Of a stretch of DNA of 64,000 bases, positions 48,772-56,268 are shown one piece after another; position 1 is the stretch's first letter, and each line of letters begins with the position of its first letter. The notes under the pieces are model-generated. The model had not been told where the DNA came from and ran no database searches. It saw nothing but the letters and a program-made list of their open reading frames with translations. A program made the position numbers and the translations under genes. The stretch comes from Pseudomonas sp. GM50 (GTDB taxonomy: Bacteria > Pseudomonadota > Gammaproteobacteria > Pseudomonadales > Pseudomonadaceae): NCBI RefSeq assembly GCF_000282375.1, contig NZ_AKJK01000043.1, forward strand, positions 62,001 through 126,000. Reading direction: 5' to 3'.

Positions 48772-49398
48772 ATGCGGACGATCCAGAAAGGTATGGAGCC
48801 CGTCTCGCTGACACGACATCGCCAACAGCCACATGCTGATTACGACAACTACACCGACAAGGCCGGCTTGCGAGCGGCACTCGTAGCTGAACAGCAGGGG
48901 GTTTGCTGCTACTGCCAATCGCGCATACGTGCTACACCGGACGGAATGAAAATTGAGCATTGGAAATGCCAAGCCTTGCATCCTGCACGGCAACTCGATT
49001 ATAGCAACCTGTTGGGAGCATGCCTTGGTGGTCAGGGAGGAGCGGGGAAAAATCGGCATTGCGACACTCAAAAAGGGAATTCCAATTTGTGTTTCAGTGT
49101 TTGCGACCTAGCGCATCCCGTAGAGAGACAGATCAAGTTTCTTGGTAGTGGCAAGATCACTTCTGATGATGCTGCGGTCGACGCAGCTCTGAATGACGTC
49201 CTTAACCTCAATTGGTCCCGGTTGGTGAGCAACCGAAAGGCTGTTCTGGATGCGTTCAAACAAAAACTGGGGAAAGGCAATCTTAATATTGTCGCCGAAC
49301 TGCAAAAATGGGACGGTACCCAAGCGGGCGAGTTGCCAGAATTCGCGCAGGTCATGGTCTATTGGCTAAAGAAAAAACAAGCGAGGGGGCGCGTATGA
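48772..49398 (+). CDS. ptuB: HNH endonuclease, PtuB-like (TIGR02646 type)
   Basis: 208 aa. N-terminal MRTIQKGMEPVSLTRHRQQP, then the zinc/HNH core: GVCCYCQSRI (43-52), MKIEHWKCQ (59-67), LDYSNLLGAC, and KNRHCDTQKGN. This is the pattern of the HNH effector paired with PtuA-like ATPases, including those of retron defence systems. The ATG follows the ptuA TAA with no gap, and its own TGA overlaps the hsdR ATG. Confidence 0.86.
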   Translation: MRTIQKGMEPVSLTRHRQQPHADYDNYTDKAGLRAALVAEQQGVCCYCQSRIRATPDGMKIEHWKCQALHPARQLDYSNLLGACLGGQGGAGKNRHCDTQKGNSNLCFSVCDLAHPVERQIKFLGSGKITSDDAAVDAALNDVLNLNWSRLVSNRKAVLDAFKQKLGKGNLNIVAELQKWDGTQAGELPEFAQVMVYWLKKKQARGRV

Positions 49399-52300
49399 AA
49401 CGCACCAGCGAAACGGCTTTTGAAAGCGCCATTGAAGCTGTGTTGCTGGATCATGGTTACTCACGGGTCGATGCAAAAGGCTTCGACCGTCTACAGGCGA
49501 TCTTCCCTGAGGAGGCGCTTGCATTTATTCGCACCACCCAAGCCAAGGTGTGGGGGAAGTTGGAGGCGCTGAACGGCGAGCATACGGGCGCGCGGGTGCT
49601 GGAGTCGCTCTGCAAGTGGCTGGACACACATGGCACGCTGGCCACCCTACGGCATGGCTTCAAGTGCTTTGGCAAGACCTTGCGTATCGCCTTCTTTCGT
49701 CCGGCCCACGGGTTGAACTTGGAGCTAGAGGCGCGCTACCAAGCCAATCGCTTGGGGCTCACTCGGCAGCTGCGTTTCAGCCCTAGGAGCGAAAAGTCGT
49801 TGGATGTGGTGCTGTCGGTCAACGGTATTCCGATGGTAACGATCGAGCTCAAAAACCCGCTCAGTGGCCAGACCGTCACTGACGCCATTCATCAGTACCG
49901 GCACGACCGGGACCCGCGTGAGCCGATTTTTGCTTTCACCAAACGCACACAAGTGCATTTCGCAGTCGACACCGAAGAGGCGTACATGACTACGCGGTTG
50001 GCCGGGGCGGCGACGTACTTCCTGCCTTTCAATCGTGGCATGGGCGGTGGTGCCGGTAACCCACCGGACCGGGAAGGGCGTAACTACAAAACGGCCTATC
50101 TCTGGGAAGAGGTGCTGCAGCGCGACAGTTTACTTGATCTCTTGGCGCGCTTCCTGCACCTCGACATACAGGAAAAGGTGTCAGATAACGGCAAGAAGGT
50201 GCGCAAGGAAAGCCTTATATTTCCGCGCTATCACCAGTTGCAGGCGGTACGTCAGATGGTAGTCACTGCGGCGAACGAAGGCGTTGGACATAACTATTTG
50301 ATCGAGCATTCGGCAGGCAGCGGCAAGAGCAACACCATAGCCTGGTTGGCACATCGCTTGTCCAGTTTGCATAATGAGAGAGACGAGCGCCTTTTCGATA
50401 GCGTGGTGGTTATCACTGATCGTGTGGTGTTGGATCGTCAACTGCAGAACACCATTTACCAGTTCGACCACCGTCAGGGAGTTGTACTAAAAATCGATGA
50501 AGACTCACGCCAGCTCGCCGAGGCACTCGAAGCTTGTGTCCCTATCATTATTACTACGTTGCAAAAGTTTCCGTTTGTCTCCGCTCAGCTGGCTAAGCTG
50601 AGCGAGGAGCGTGGCGAGGGTAACAAGAGCCATCTGCCCACGCGGAAATATGCCGTGATTATAGACGAGGCCCATAGTTCCCAATCCGGTGAAACAGCCA
50701 CCGAACTGAAGGAAGTATTAGGCGGTGTTGAACTGCGTATGAAGGCGCAGGAAATGGCCGAGGAGGAAGGCGAAGTTGAACTAGAGCATCTGTTTCGCTC
50801 TATGGCCAAACGCGGTCAGCAGCCAAACATGAGCTTCTTTGCTTTCACAGCAACGCCCAAGCACAAAACCCTGGCGATCTTCGGCCGCAATGGTGAGTCT
50901 TTTCATCGTTACACGATGCGGCAGGCAATTGAGGAAGGCTTCATTGAGGATGTGCTCAAGAACTATGTTACCTACAAGACTTATTACAAACTAATAAAAA
51001 AGGCTGAGGAAGACCCCCGCGTCGAACGTAAGAACGCTGCTAAGGCATTGGCGCGTTTCATGCGCCTGCACCCTCACAACATCGGCCAGAAGACCGAGGT
51101 GATGGTGGAGCACTTTCAACGGTTCACCAGTCACAAGATAGGCGGGCACGCCAAGGCAATGGTGGTGACAGGATCACGTTTGGAAGCTGTTCGATACAAG
51201 CAGGAGTTCGACCGTTACATCAAAGAAAAAGGCTACCCCATCAAGAGTCTTGTGGCGTTCTCCGGAGCTGTGGAAGACAACAAAGTCACAGAGAAAATTT
51301 ATCGTGAGGTCGAGATGAACGACGGCCTCAAGGAAAAGGATCTGCCGGAGACGTTTGCTAAACCAGACTTTCGTGTGTTGCTTGTGGCTGAAAAGTACCA
51401 GACTGGCTTCGACCAGCCACTTCTGCACACCATGTACGTGGACAAGCGACTAGCGGGAATTCAGGCGGTACAAACTCTTTCCCGTCTGAATCGCACGCAC
51501 CCGCTCAAGGACGATACTTTCGTGCTGGACTTTGTCAATGAGCCCGGAGAAATCCAGGAAGCTTTTCGACAATATTATGAAGGCTCGGTGATGGGTGAAC
51601 AGGTTGATGCCGACAAACTCTATGAGGTCAAAGCTGAGCTCGATGCTTCTGGAATTTATCGGCAGGCTGAGGTTGCGGAGTTCTCAAGTATCTTCTTCGC
51701 CCCAAAGCGCCGACAGAGCCCTGGCGATCACAAGGCCATGAACGCACTATTGGATCAGGCAGTGGCGCGCTTCTCGCAGCTACAAAATAGTGAGGAGGAC
51801 GAGGCTGAGTTGTTGCGTGGGAAGCTGCAGGCCTTCCGTAGTCTGTATAGCTTTTTGAGTCAGGTGATTCCGTACCAGGACAGCGATCTTGAAAAGCTGT
51901 TCACTTACATACGTCACTTGGCGCTTAAACTACCTAAGCGTAAGGGTGGGCCCGGTTACCAGTTCGATGAGGAAGTAGAGTTAGATTACTATCGGCTTCA
52001 GAAAATCAGCGAGGGTTCGATCAGCTTGAGCGAGGGTTACGCGAAGCCGCTTGATGGACCTCGTGAAGTAGGTAGCGGTATGGTGAGGGAGGAAAGCGTA
52101 GCTCTTTCAAGATTAATTGACGTTATTAACGAGAGATTCGGTGGTGAGTTAAATGACGCGGATCAGTTGTTTTTTGACCAAATAGCTGAAATTGCGATTA
52201 ACAACGAGTTTCTTGGTCAAGCGGCATCCGTAAATTCGTTAGAGAAGTTTCAGCTTGTTTTCAATCAAGTGCTTGAGTCTTTCTTTATCGAACGAATGGA

Positions 52301-52418
52301 TTTAAATGAAGAGATTTTTACTGATTATATGAGTAAGCCTGACTTGCGAACCTTGGTCTCGAAGTGGTTGGGTGCAGATGTCTACAACAGGCTATCTAAA
52401 CCCGCAAATAACCAATAG
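49395..52418 (+). CDS. hsdR: Type I restriction endonuclease subunit
   Basis: 1007 aa motor and nuclease subunit. N-terminal PD-(D/E)xK nuclease (SLDVVLSVNGIPMVTIELKNP, about 135-155), Walker A IEHSAGSGKSNTIAW (about 300-314), DEAH box VIIDEAHSS (about 420) and helicase motif III FFAFTATPKHKT. The C-terminal domain binds the methylase core. The ATG at 49395 overlaps ptuB, so all five genes from hsdM on form one coupled unit. All key motifs are intact. Confidence 0.95.
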   Translation: MKRTSETAFESAIEAVLLDHGYSRVDAKGFDRLQAIFPEEALAFIRTTQAKVWGKLEALNGEHTGARVLESLCKWLDTHGTLATLRHGFKCFGKTLRIAFFRPAHGLNLELEARYQANRLGLTRQLRFSPRSEKSLDVVLSVNGIPMVTIELKNPLSGQTVTDAIHQYRHDRDPREPIFAFTKRTQVHFAVDTEEAYMTTRLAGAATYFLPFNRGMGGGAGNPPDREGRNYKTAYLWEEVLQRDSLLDLLARFLHLDIQEKVSDNGKKVRKESLIFPRYHQLQAVRQMVVTAANEGVGHNYLIEHSAGSGKSNTIAWLAHRLSSLHNERDERLFDSVVVITDRVVLDRQLQNTIYQFDHRQGVVLKIDEDSRQLAEALEACVPIIITTLQKFPFVSAQLAKLSEERGEGNKSHLPTRKYAVIIDEAHSSQSGETATELKEVLGGVELRMKAQEMAEEEGEVELEHLFRSMAKRGQQPNMSFFAFTATPKHKTLAIFGRNGESFHRYTMRQAIEEGFIEDVLKNYVTYKTYYKLIKKAEEDPRVERKNAAKALARFMRLHPHNIGQKTEVMVEHFQRFTSHKIGGHAKAMVVTGSRLEAVRYKQEFDRYIKEKGYPIKSLVAFSGAVEDNKVTEKIYREVEMNDGLKEKDLPETFAKPDFRVLLVAEKYQTGFDQPLLHTMYVDKRLAGIQAVQTLSRLNRTHPLKDDTFVLDFVNEPGEIQEAFRQYYEGSVMGEQVDADKLYEVKAELDASGIYRQAEVAEFSSIFFAPKRRQSPGDHKAMNALLDQAVARFSQLQNSEEDEAELLRGKLQAFRSLYSFLSQVIPYQDSDLEKLFTYIRHLALKLPKRKGGPGYQFDEEVELDYYRLQKISEGSISLSEGYAKPLDGPREVGSGMVREESVALSRLIDVINERFGGELNDADQLFFDQIAEIAINNEFLGQAASVNSLEKFQLVFNQVLESFFIERMDLNEEIFTDYMSKPDLRTLVSKWLGADVYNRLSKPANNQ

Positions 52419-52440
52419 ATATTTGGTAGCAGTATCCTCA

Positions 52441-53364
52441 TTATGCCTCGTCGTCGAAATAGTCGCTGTCTAGCTTCGGAAGTCTCAGCAAACGTGAAGA
52501 AACTCCGACTTCATGATCCATCATCAGGTGAACGAGCTTAGTTCCATCCACCAGAACGATACCGTCGACTGAGCTCGCGAAACCGATGGCTTGTGCAGTA
52601 AAGCCGGAAGTGGTGATGAATACACCTCGTTTGGCCTTTTGCCCTGCCAGTGCACCGTAAAACGCCTGTAGGTCTGGTCGACCGACGGTATTTTGCCAGC
52701 GTTTCGCCTGCACATAGACCTTTTCCAGGCCAAGCTTGTCCAGCGAGATTACCCCGTCGATACCACCATCGCCCGAGCCGCCCACACGCTGTAGGTCATT
52801 GCGGCTGGCACCGTAACCAAGGCGATGCAGTACATCTAGGACTATCACCTCAAAACGCCCAGGAGAGACCTGTAGCAGGTTATCCAGAAGGTCAACGGCA
52901 ACTGCGTCCCGTAATTCCTTGAGTGCTTGTTCAAGACGGTCGTCAGGGCTCGTTGTCGCTGATAATGGTGACGGATTGGCTTGTAGCTCTACATCCAGGG
53001 GGATGGCGTCAGTTGGTGTTCTGAGCTTCACATCCATGAACCCAATAGCAAGACGTTCGACTTTCTCTTGTGGTAGCGGTGCCGGATTTTCCAATGAATA
53101 GGCTATGCCCTGCTCGGTTAGTTTCCAGTAGCCTCGTTTGGCGCTGCTGGAAAGACCTGCACGCTTTAAGCGATCGTGAGCCCATCCGGAGCGATTTTTA
53201 TAGGTGGCCTGGCCGCTATTGATCAGCTCCTGACGTTGTGCTTCGCTCAGTTGCAACGCATCTGCAGCAGCTTCATGTGCGTCACGCGCCGATGCGCCCC
53301 CAGGTTGATCGGCAAGGAATCGCAGAATTGGCTCAATAAATTGATCATATGTGGGTACTGACAT
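52441..53364 (-). CDS. mrr: Mrr-like restriction endonuclease
   Basis: 307 aa. N-terminal Mrr winged-helix domain (SVPTYDQFIEPILRFLADQPGGASARDAHEAAA; GYWKLTEQGIAYS) and C-terminal Mrr catalytic domain with GSGDGGIDGVISLDKLGLEKVYVQAKRW (about 195-218: the Asp and Gln-x-Lys of the active site). Mrr enzymes cut methylated DNA. It converges with hsdR 22 bases away on the opposite strand. One would expect it to tolerate the neighbouring HsdM methylation pattern. Confidence 0.92.
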   Translation of the reverse strand: MSVPTYDQFIEPILRFLADQPGGASARDAHEAAADALQLSEAQRQELINSGQATYKNRSGWAHDRLKRAGLSSSAKRGYWKLTEQGIAYSLENPAPLPQEKVERLAIGFMDVKLRTPTDAIPLDVELQANPSPLSATTSPDDRLEQALKELRDAVAVDLLDNLLQVSPGRFEVIVLDVLHRLGYGASRNDLQRVGGSGDGGIDGVISLDKLGLEKVYVQAKRWQNTVGRPDLQAFYGALAGQKAKRGVFITTSGFTAQAIGFASSVDGIVLVDGTKLVHLMMDHEVGVSSRLLRLPKLDSDYFDDEA

Positions 53365-53500
53365 TGAGAACTCTTAAGTGTGTAAGCGGCCTGATTGTCC
53401 AACAGCCAGGAGGAAAATAGACGAGCCAGCAACTCGCCTATATAGCCTTTTCCCCACAGCATGCACAAGGAAGTGGCACTAGAGATGATCTCGTGTAGCG
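53365..53500. other. Intergenic region, nothing recognised
   Basis: Short gap between the mobC-like and mrr-like genes; no relaxase remnant was seen here, although a relaxase gene would be expected next to mobC. Confidence 0.4.
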
Positions 53501-54061
53501 TCACTCAAGATCCCACCGTTCAAGGCTGGCCCGGATAGCGGTGCTCACGACATGCGTATGTCTGTCGATGATTGCGCGTAACCCCTTGATCAATTCTGTC
53601 TGAATAGGATCGGGGTCACCTTCATTCAGCTTTCTCGCGATCTGATTCAAATTTCGACCTATAGCAAGCAACTGGTAATTGGATTCGCCCAATGCCTCGA
53701 TTTCGCTCATGCCGAACTGCGCTTCATTTGTCAGTCCGGCCCGAATTGCGTCGATGACCCATCGACGCTGTGAGCATCGTTCGACCTCGGCGCGTTTTGT
53801 AAGAGCCGCCTTTTCGGATGGTGTCAGCAGGATCTCAAAGCGAACCTTTGGCTCTTTATCTGGGATTGGCTTTGTTTGCTGATAGGTTTTCGGCTCTGTC
53901 AGTGCGTTCGCGCTTTCAAGCTGCCTTTCAATCGCTTCCTTGAGCGCCGCGCCGGGCTTCTTTCCAATTGACGCGCAGTAGTCAGCCCATGGCTTTTTCA
54001 GTGACCCCAGGTACACATTCAGGTACGGATTTTCTTTCTCCAAGGCGGCATTCCAAAGCAA
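53501..54061 (-). CDS. mobC: MobC-like relaxosome accessory protein
   Basis: 186 aa. The middle (VRFEILLTPSEKAALTKRAEVERCSQRRWVIDAIRAGLTN, about 75-112) is a ribbon-helix-helix-like DNA-binding part, and the C-terminal half has LLAIGRNLNQIARKLNEGD, the conserved MobC core. Such proteins open oriT for the relaxase. No ATG is near the start; a TTG at 54061 is used, so the true start may be further in. Just upstream are three nic-core repeats, as expected of an oriT region. Confidence 0.82.
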   Translation of the reverse strand: MLWNAALEKENPYLNVYLGSLKKPWADYCASIGKKPGAALKEAIERQLESANALTEPKTYQQTKPIPDKEPKVRFEILLTPSEKAALTKRAEVERCSQRRWVIDAIRAGLTNEAQFGMSEIEALGESNYQLLAIGRNLNQIARKLNEGDPDPIQTELIKGLRAIIDRHTHVVSTAIRASLERWDLE

Positions 54062-54110
54062 TCAGCGGTAATACAGTGAGAGTTTTGTTTAAAAGTACGC
54101 GCGTATTTTA

Positions 54111-54397
54111 CCGGCGTTTTGCCTATCCTGCACTAGTGCTCCACCGTCTTTCAAATTTGTTCATGAACAAGGAAAAATGGTAGTGGAGGTGGCGTTGTGT
54201 AATACAGCTTTCCGGTGAAAGCCTATCCTGCACTAGGTCTCATATCCCCCAAACATTTGTTCATGAACAAGCTTTCCTTGATGCAGTGTGTCGGATAGCT
54301 GGTGTAGCGCGAAGGCAGGCGTAGTGGGTGTCACATTCCCGGCGGAAGCCTATCCTGCACTAGATCTCCAATTGGCTAAGTTCTTGTTCATGAACAA
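54111..54397. repeat. oriT: Triple oriT-like repeat: nic core plus 14-bp palindrome
   Basis: GCCTATCCTGCACTAG occurs identically at 54121-54136, 54221-54236 and 54348-54363. Each is preceded by CCGG(C/T)G and followed, exactly 36 bases from its first base, by the palindrome TTGTTCATGAACAA (54157, 54257, 54384). The 20 bases between are not conserved. CCTATCCTGC is the nic core of RP4 (IncP), so the three may be nick sites or nick-site decoys with a regulator operator. Adjacent to mobC. Confidence 0.75.
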
Positions 54398-54429
54398 AGC
54401 CCGGACGGATTCAGCTACGGAGCCTGGCG

Positions 54430-54999
54430 CTATAGATTCAAGAACGTATCACCTGAAAATGTGTGTTCTTCTTCGTAAAGCGAGGTGTAACTTAGCTCAA
54501 TCGAGACGTCTTTCGTTGTTAGGAAAGTAGCCAGCGCAAGCTCGCAACCAGAGTTGAACAGTTTCGACTTGCCCAGAATTTCGATTTCCATTCCGGGCCT
54601 TAAGGCGGCAACCTTGGTTGGCCAGCCAATAGAAAAGCAAAGCGGTTCCAAGCCCATATCGCGCAAGATTTTCGGCCATTGATTCTTGCCTAAGCCTGCA
54701 TAGACTCTCCCCGATACGGAAACGCTCAGGGAAGTAAGTATCCCGAGCCCGATACCTTCATTGGTGAGATAGAGCCCGTTCTTTCCGTTGGCACCTGCGA
54801 GGTGAGGCGTGACCATCAAGTAAGGTCTTACGGAAAGCACATTGTGCTGCTTAGCCATATCAAGCTGCCATAACGACACGCATAGGGCGCCAAACGCAAC
54901 GGCAAGCGCGGAGAGAGAGATCAGGCGTTCCGGGGAGCTATCGATTCGTTTCCAGATTGACGCTGGAGGCTTTAGGCGTGGGCGCTGCATGCTTGCCAT
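54430..54999 (-). CDS. Hypothetical membrane-anchored protein
   Basis: 189 aa. One hydrophobic segment (RLISLSALAVAFGALCVSLWQLDMA, about 23-48), then a beta-rich domain of about 140 residues (LSVRPYLMVTPHLAGANGKNGLYLTNEGIGLGI), a layout seen in many small plasmid and phage proteins. No family recognised. It ends 30 bases from the third nic repeat. Confidence 0.6.
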   Translation of the reverse strand: MASMQRPRLKPPASIWKRIDSSPERLISLSALAVAFGALCVSLWQLDMAKQHNVLSVRPYLMVTPHLAGANGKNGLYLTNEGIGLGILTSLSVSVSGRVYAGLGKNQWPKILRDMGLEPLCFSIGWPTKVAALRPGMEIEILGKSKLFNSGCELALATFLTTKDVSIELSYTSLYEEEHTFSGDTFLNL

Positions 55000-55181
55000 C
55001 CCCCTTCTCTCAGGGGGCCGGTGAAACCTGTTGTGGGGTAATGCATAGGGGGGCCTTTCTCAGGCATATGTTTCTTGCTTTTTCACCGCTGCGCTGTCAG
55101 TCAGCGTGCAGTTGTTGCCTTGTTAGTCCGACAAATGTCGGGCATGTGGCTCAAAATGTTCAAGCTTCGGTGAACTTACGC
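55000..55181. other. Short non-coding stretch
   Basis: Between the membrane protein and the VbhA-like gene. A Fic toxin gene would be expected here but none is present. Confidence 0.45.
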
Positions 55182-55454
55182 TCACTTCGGTCGGGAAGAG
55201 GCGTTCTCTTGCTGCGAGATCGACACAAACTCGTCCAGATCAATTTCGCCGCTGATGTAGCGTTCGCCGATGCGTTTCATACCCTCAGTGACTTCAAATC
55301 CAGACAGGTTTAATGAGGCGTTGGCAAAGTCCACGGTTTCCTTTCGTGTGCTCTGTTCGGACTCCGATATCTGGTGATCCTTGAGCTGGTCAATCCCGGC
55401 TGAGGAGGCAACGTTGTCTTGCTGTTGAGTGGTTTTATGATTTTCTGAAGTCAT
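55182..55454 (-). CDS. VbhA-like antitoxin homologue without a Fic partner
   Basis: 90 aa. Residues 40-80 (VDFANASLNLSGFEVTEGMK then RIGERYISGEIDLDEFV) match the VbhA antitoxin fold that blocks Fic toxins. The inhibitory motif is normally (S/T)xxxE(G/N); here it reads SLNLSG (47-52), so the Glu is replaced by Ser. The first 38 residues are polar and probably disordered. AGGAAACAGC before the ATG is a good ribosome site. No fic gene lies in the window. Confidence 0.65.
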   Translation of the reverse strand: MTSENHKTTQQQDNVASSAGIDQLKDHQISESEQSTRKETVDFANASLNLSGFEVTEGMKRIGERYISGEIDLDEFVSISQQENASSRPK

Positions 55455-55675
55455 GCTGTTTCCTGACGAGTTTTTGAGAAGTCTTGTTCATGAACAAGGA
55501 ATTCAGGTTTGAAGCATTCCTGATTGCGCGCAAGCACGCCTTGTAAACCACGAACGTGATGGAGGTACTCGCACATGTGAAAGCGTGCATTGATCAAAGT
55601 ACCAAGGTTTTTGCTGAATGTGGTGTCAAGGGCGGCACCGGAAGCCGCATGCGGAGCGGAGCCGAAGGCGAGCAC
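55451..55675 (-). CDS. Possible small protein upstream of the VbhA-like gene
   Basis: A frame of up to 74 aa ends in an ATGA overlap with the VbhA-like start, which hints at translational coupling. The plausible part is MCEYLHHVRGLQGVLARNQE onward (43 aa from 55579), but no ribosome site was seen and the palindrome at 55484 lies inside it. No family recognised. Confidence 0.25.
   Translation of the reverse strand: MLAFGSAPHAASGAALDTTFSKNLGTLINARFHMCEYLHHVRGLQGVLARNQECFKPEFLVHEQDFSKTRQETA
55484..55497. promoter_or_regulatory. Fourth copy of palindrome TTGTTCATGAACAA
   Basis: Perfect 14-base palindrome 30 bases upstream of the VbhA-like start, identical to the three in the oriT-like repeats but without the nic core. 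This points to an operator for a regulator that also binds the oriT region. Confidence 0.65.
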
Positions 55676-56268
55676 CGAACGGGTGAGGATGACGGGCGTA
55701 GCCGCACCCTTGACTCCACAGGAAGCGCTCAGCCTATCGCCAGGGGTAGGTCAAGGGCTCCGCCCGCCGCCTGCCCCGCAGCCAGTCCGGCAAGTTCGGA
55801 CACGGGATGCAACCGAAGGGGTTGCCCAAGCGGAGCACGGAGTTATTAGAGATCGTATTTCACTCGTTTTCATCGCATTGAGCTTTTCGGCGATAACTTT
55901 GGTTTAACGTTTTGCAGCGCTTGGTGAGTCGATTAAGGCAAGCGCTGAAATTGTCTTGTTTTTGTAGTTAATCGCTAAAATTCAATGATTTAACGGTTTC
56001 TCGAATTGCCCATCCCCCCGCCCTTCCCGCGAGCGGGAAGGGAGCGAGTCGCCCTCTGTCGTCAAGGGTACAGGGGAGGCCTTCGACCTTGATCCCCTAC
56101 ACCCATGCCGTGAGCGTTGGACGCTACTGCCGCGTCAAGGGGCCGAGTCCTCGTCGCTTTGCTCCTGTGGGCCGCACCAACCCCTTGACCCGTCATACGC
56201 TATAGCCGTTGAAGGTACTCAACAAAAGACCCCGTCAAAGCGAAGTCTGATGAGCAGTGGGTCAATTG
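55676..56268. other. Non-coding GC-rich region with repeated GTCAAGGG octamers
   Basis: About 590 bases with no credible gene, upstream-adjacent to an equally odd stretch. GTCAAGGG occurs at 55625, 55750, 56061 and 56134 on the plus strand and, inverted, at 55707-55714 and 56182-56189. Some pairs can form hairpins (GTCAAGGGG at 56134 with CCCCTTGAC at 56181). Could be a regulatory, replication or partition region of the old plasmid, or decayed mobile DNA. Confidence 0.45.

Noticed and set aside
47401-49398. Retron
   Set aside because: PtuAB-like effectors occur in retrons, but no reverse transcriptase or msr/msd sequence is present here.
54121-54363. Sigma-70 promoters on the minus strand from the repeated blocks
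   Set aside because: No -35/-10 pair at proper spacing is conserved among the three copies.
54111-54397. CRISPR array
   Set aside because: Only three units at 100- and 127-base spacing, with palindromes and nic cores; no cas genes, and repeat/spacer sizes do not fit.
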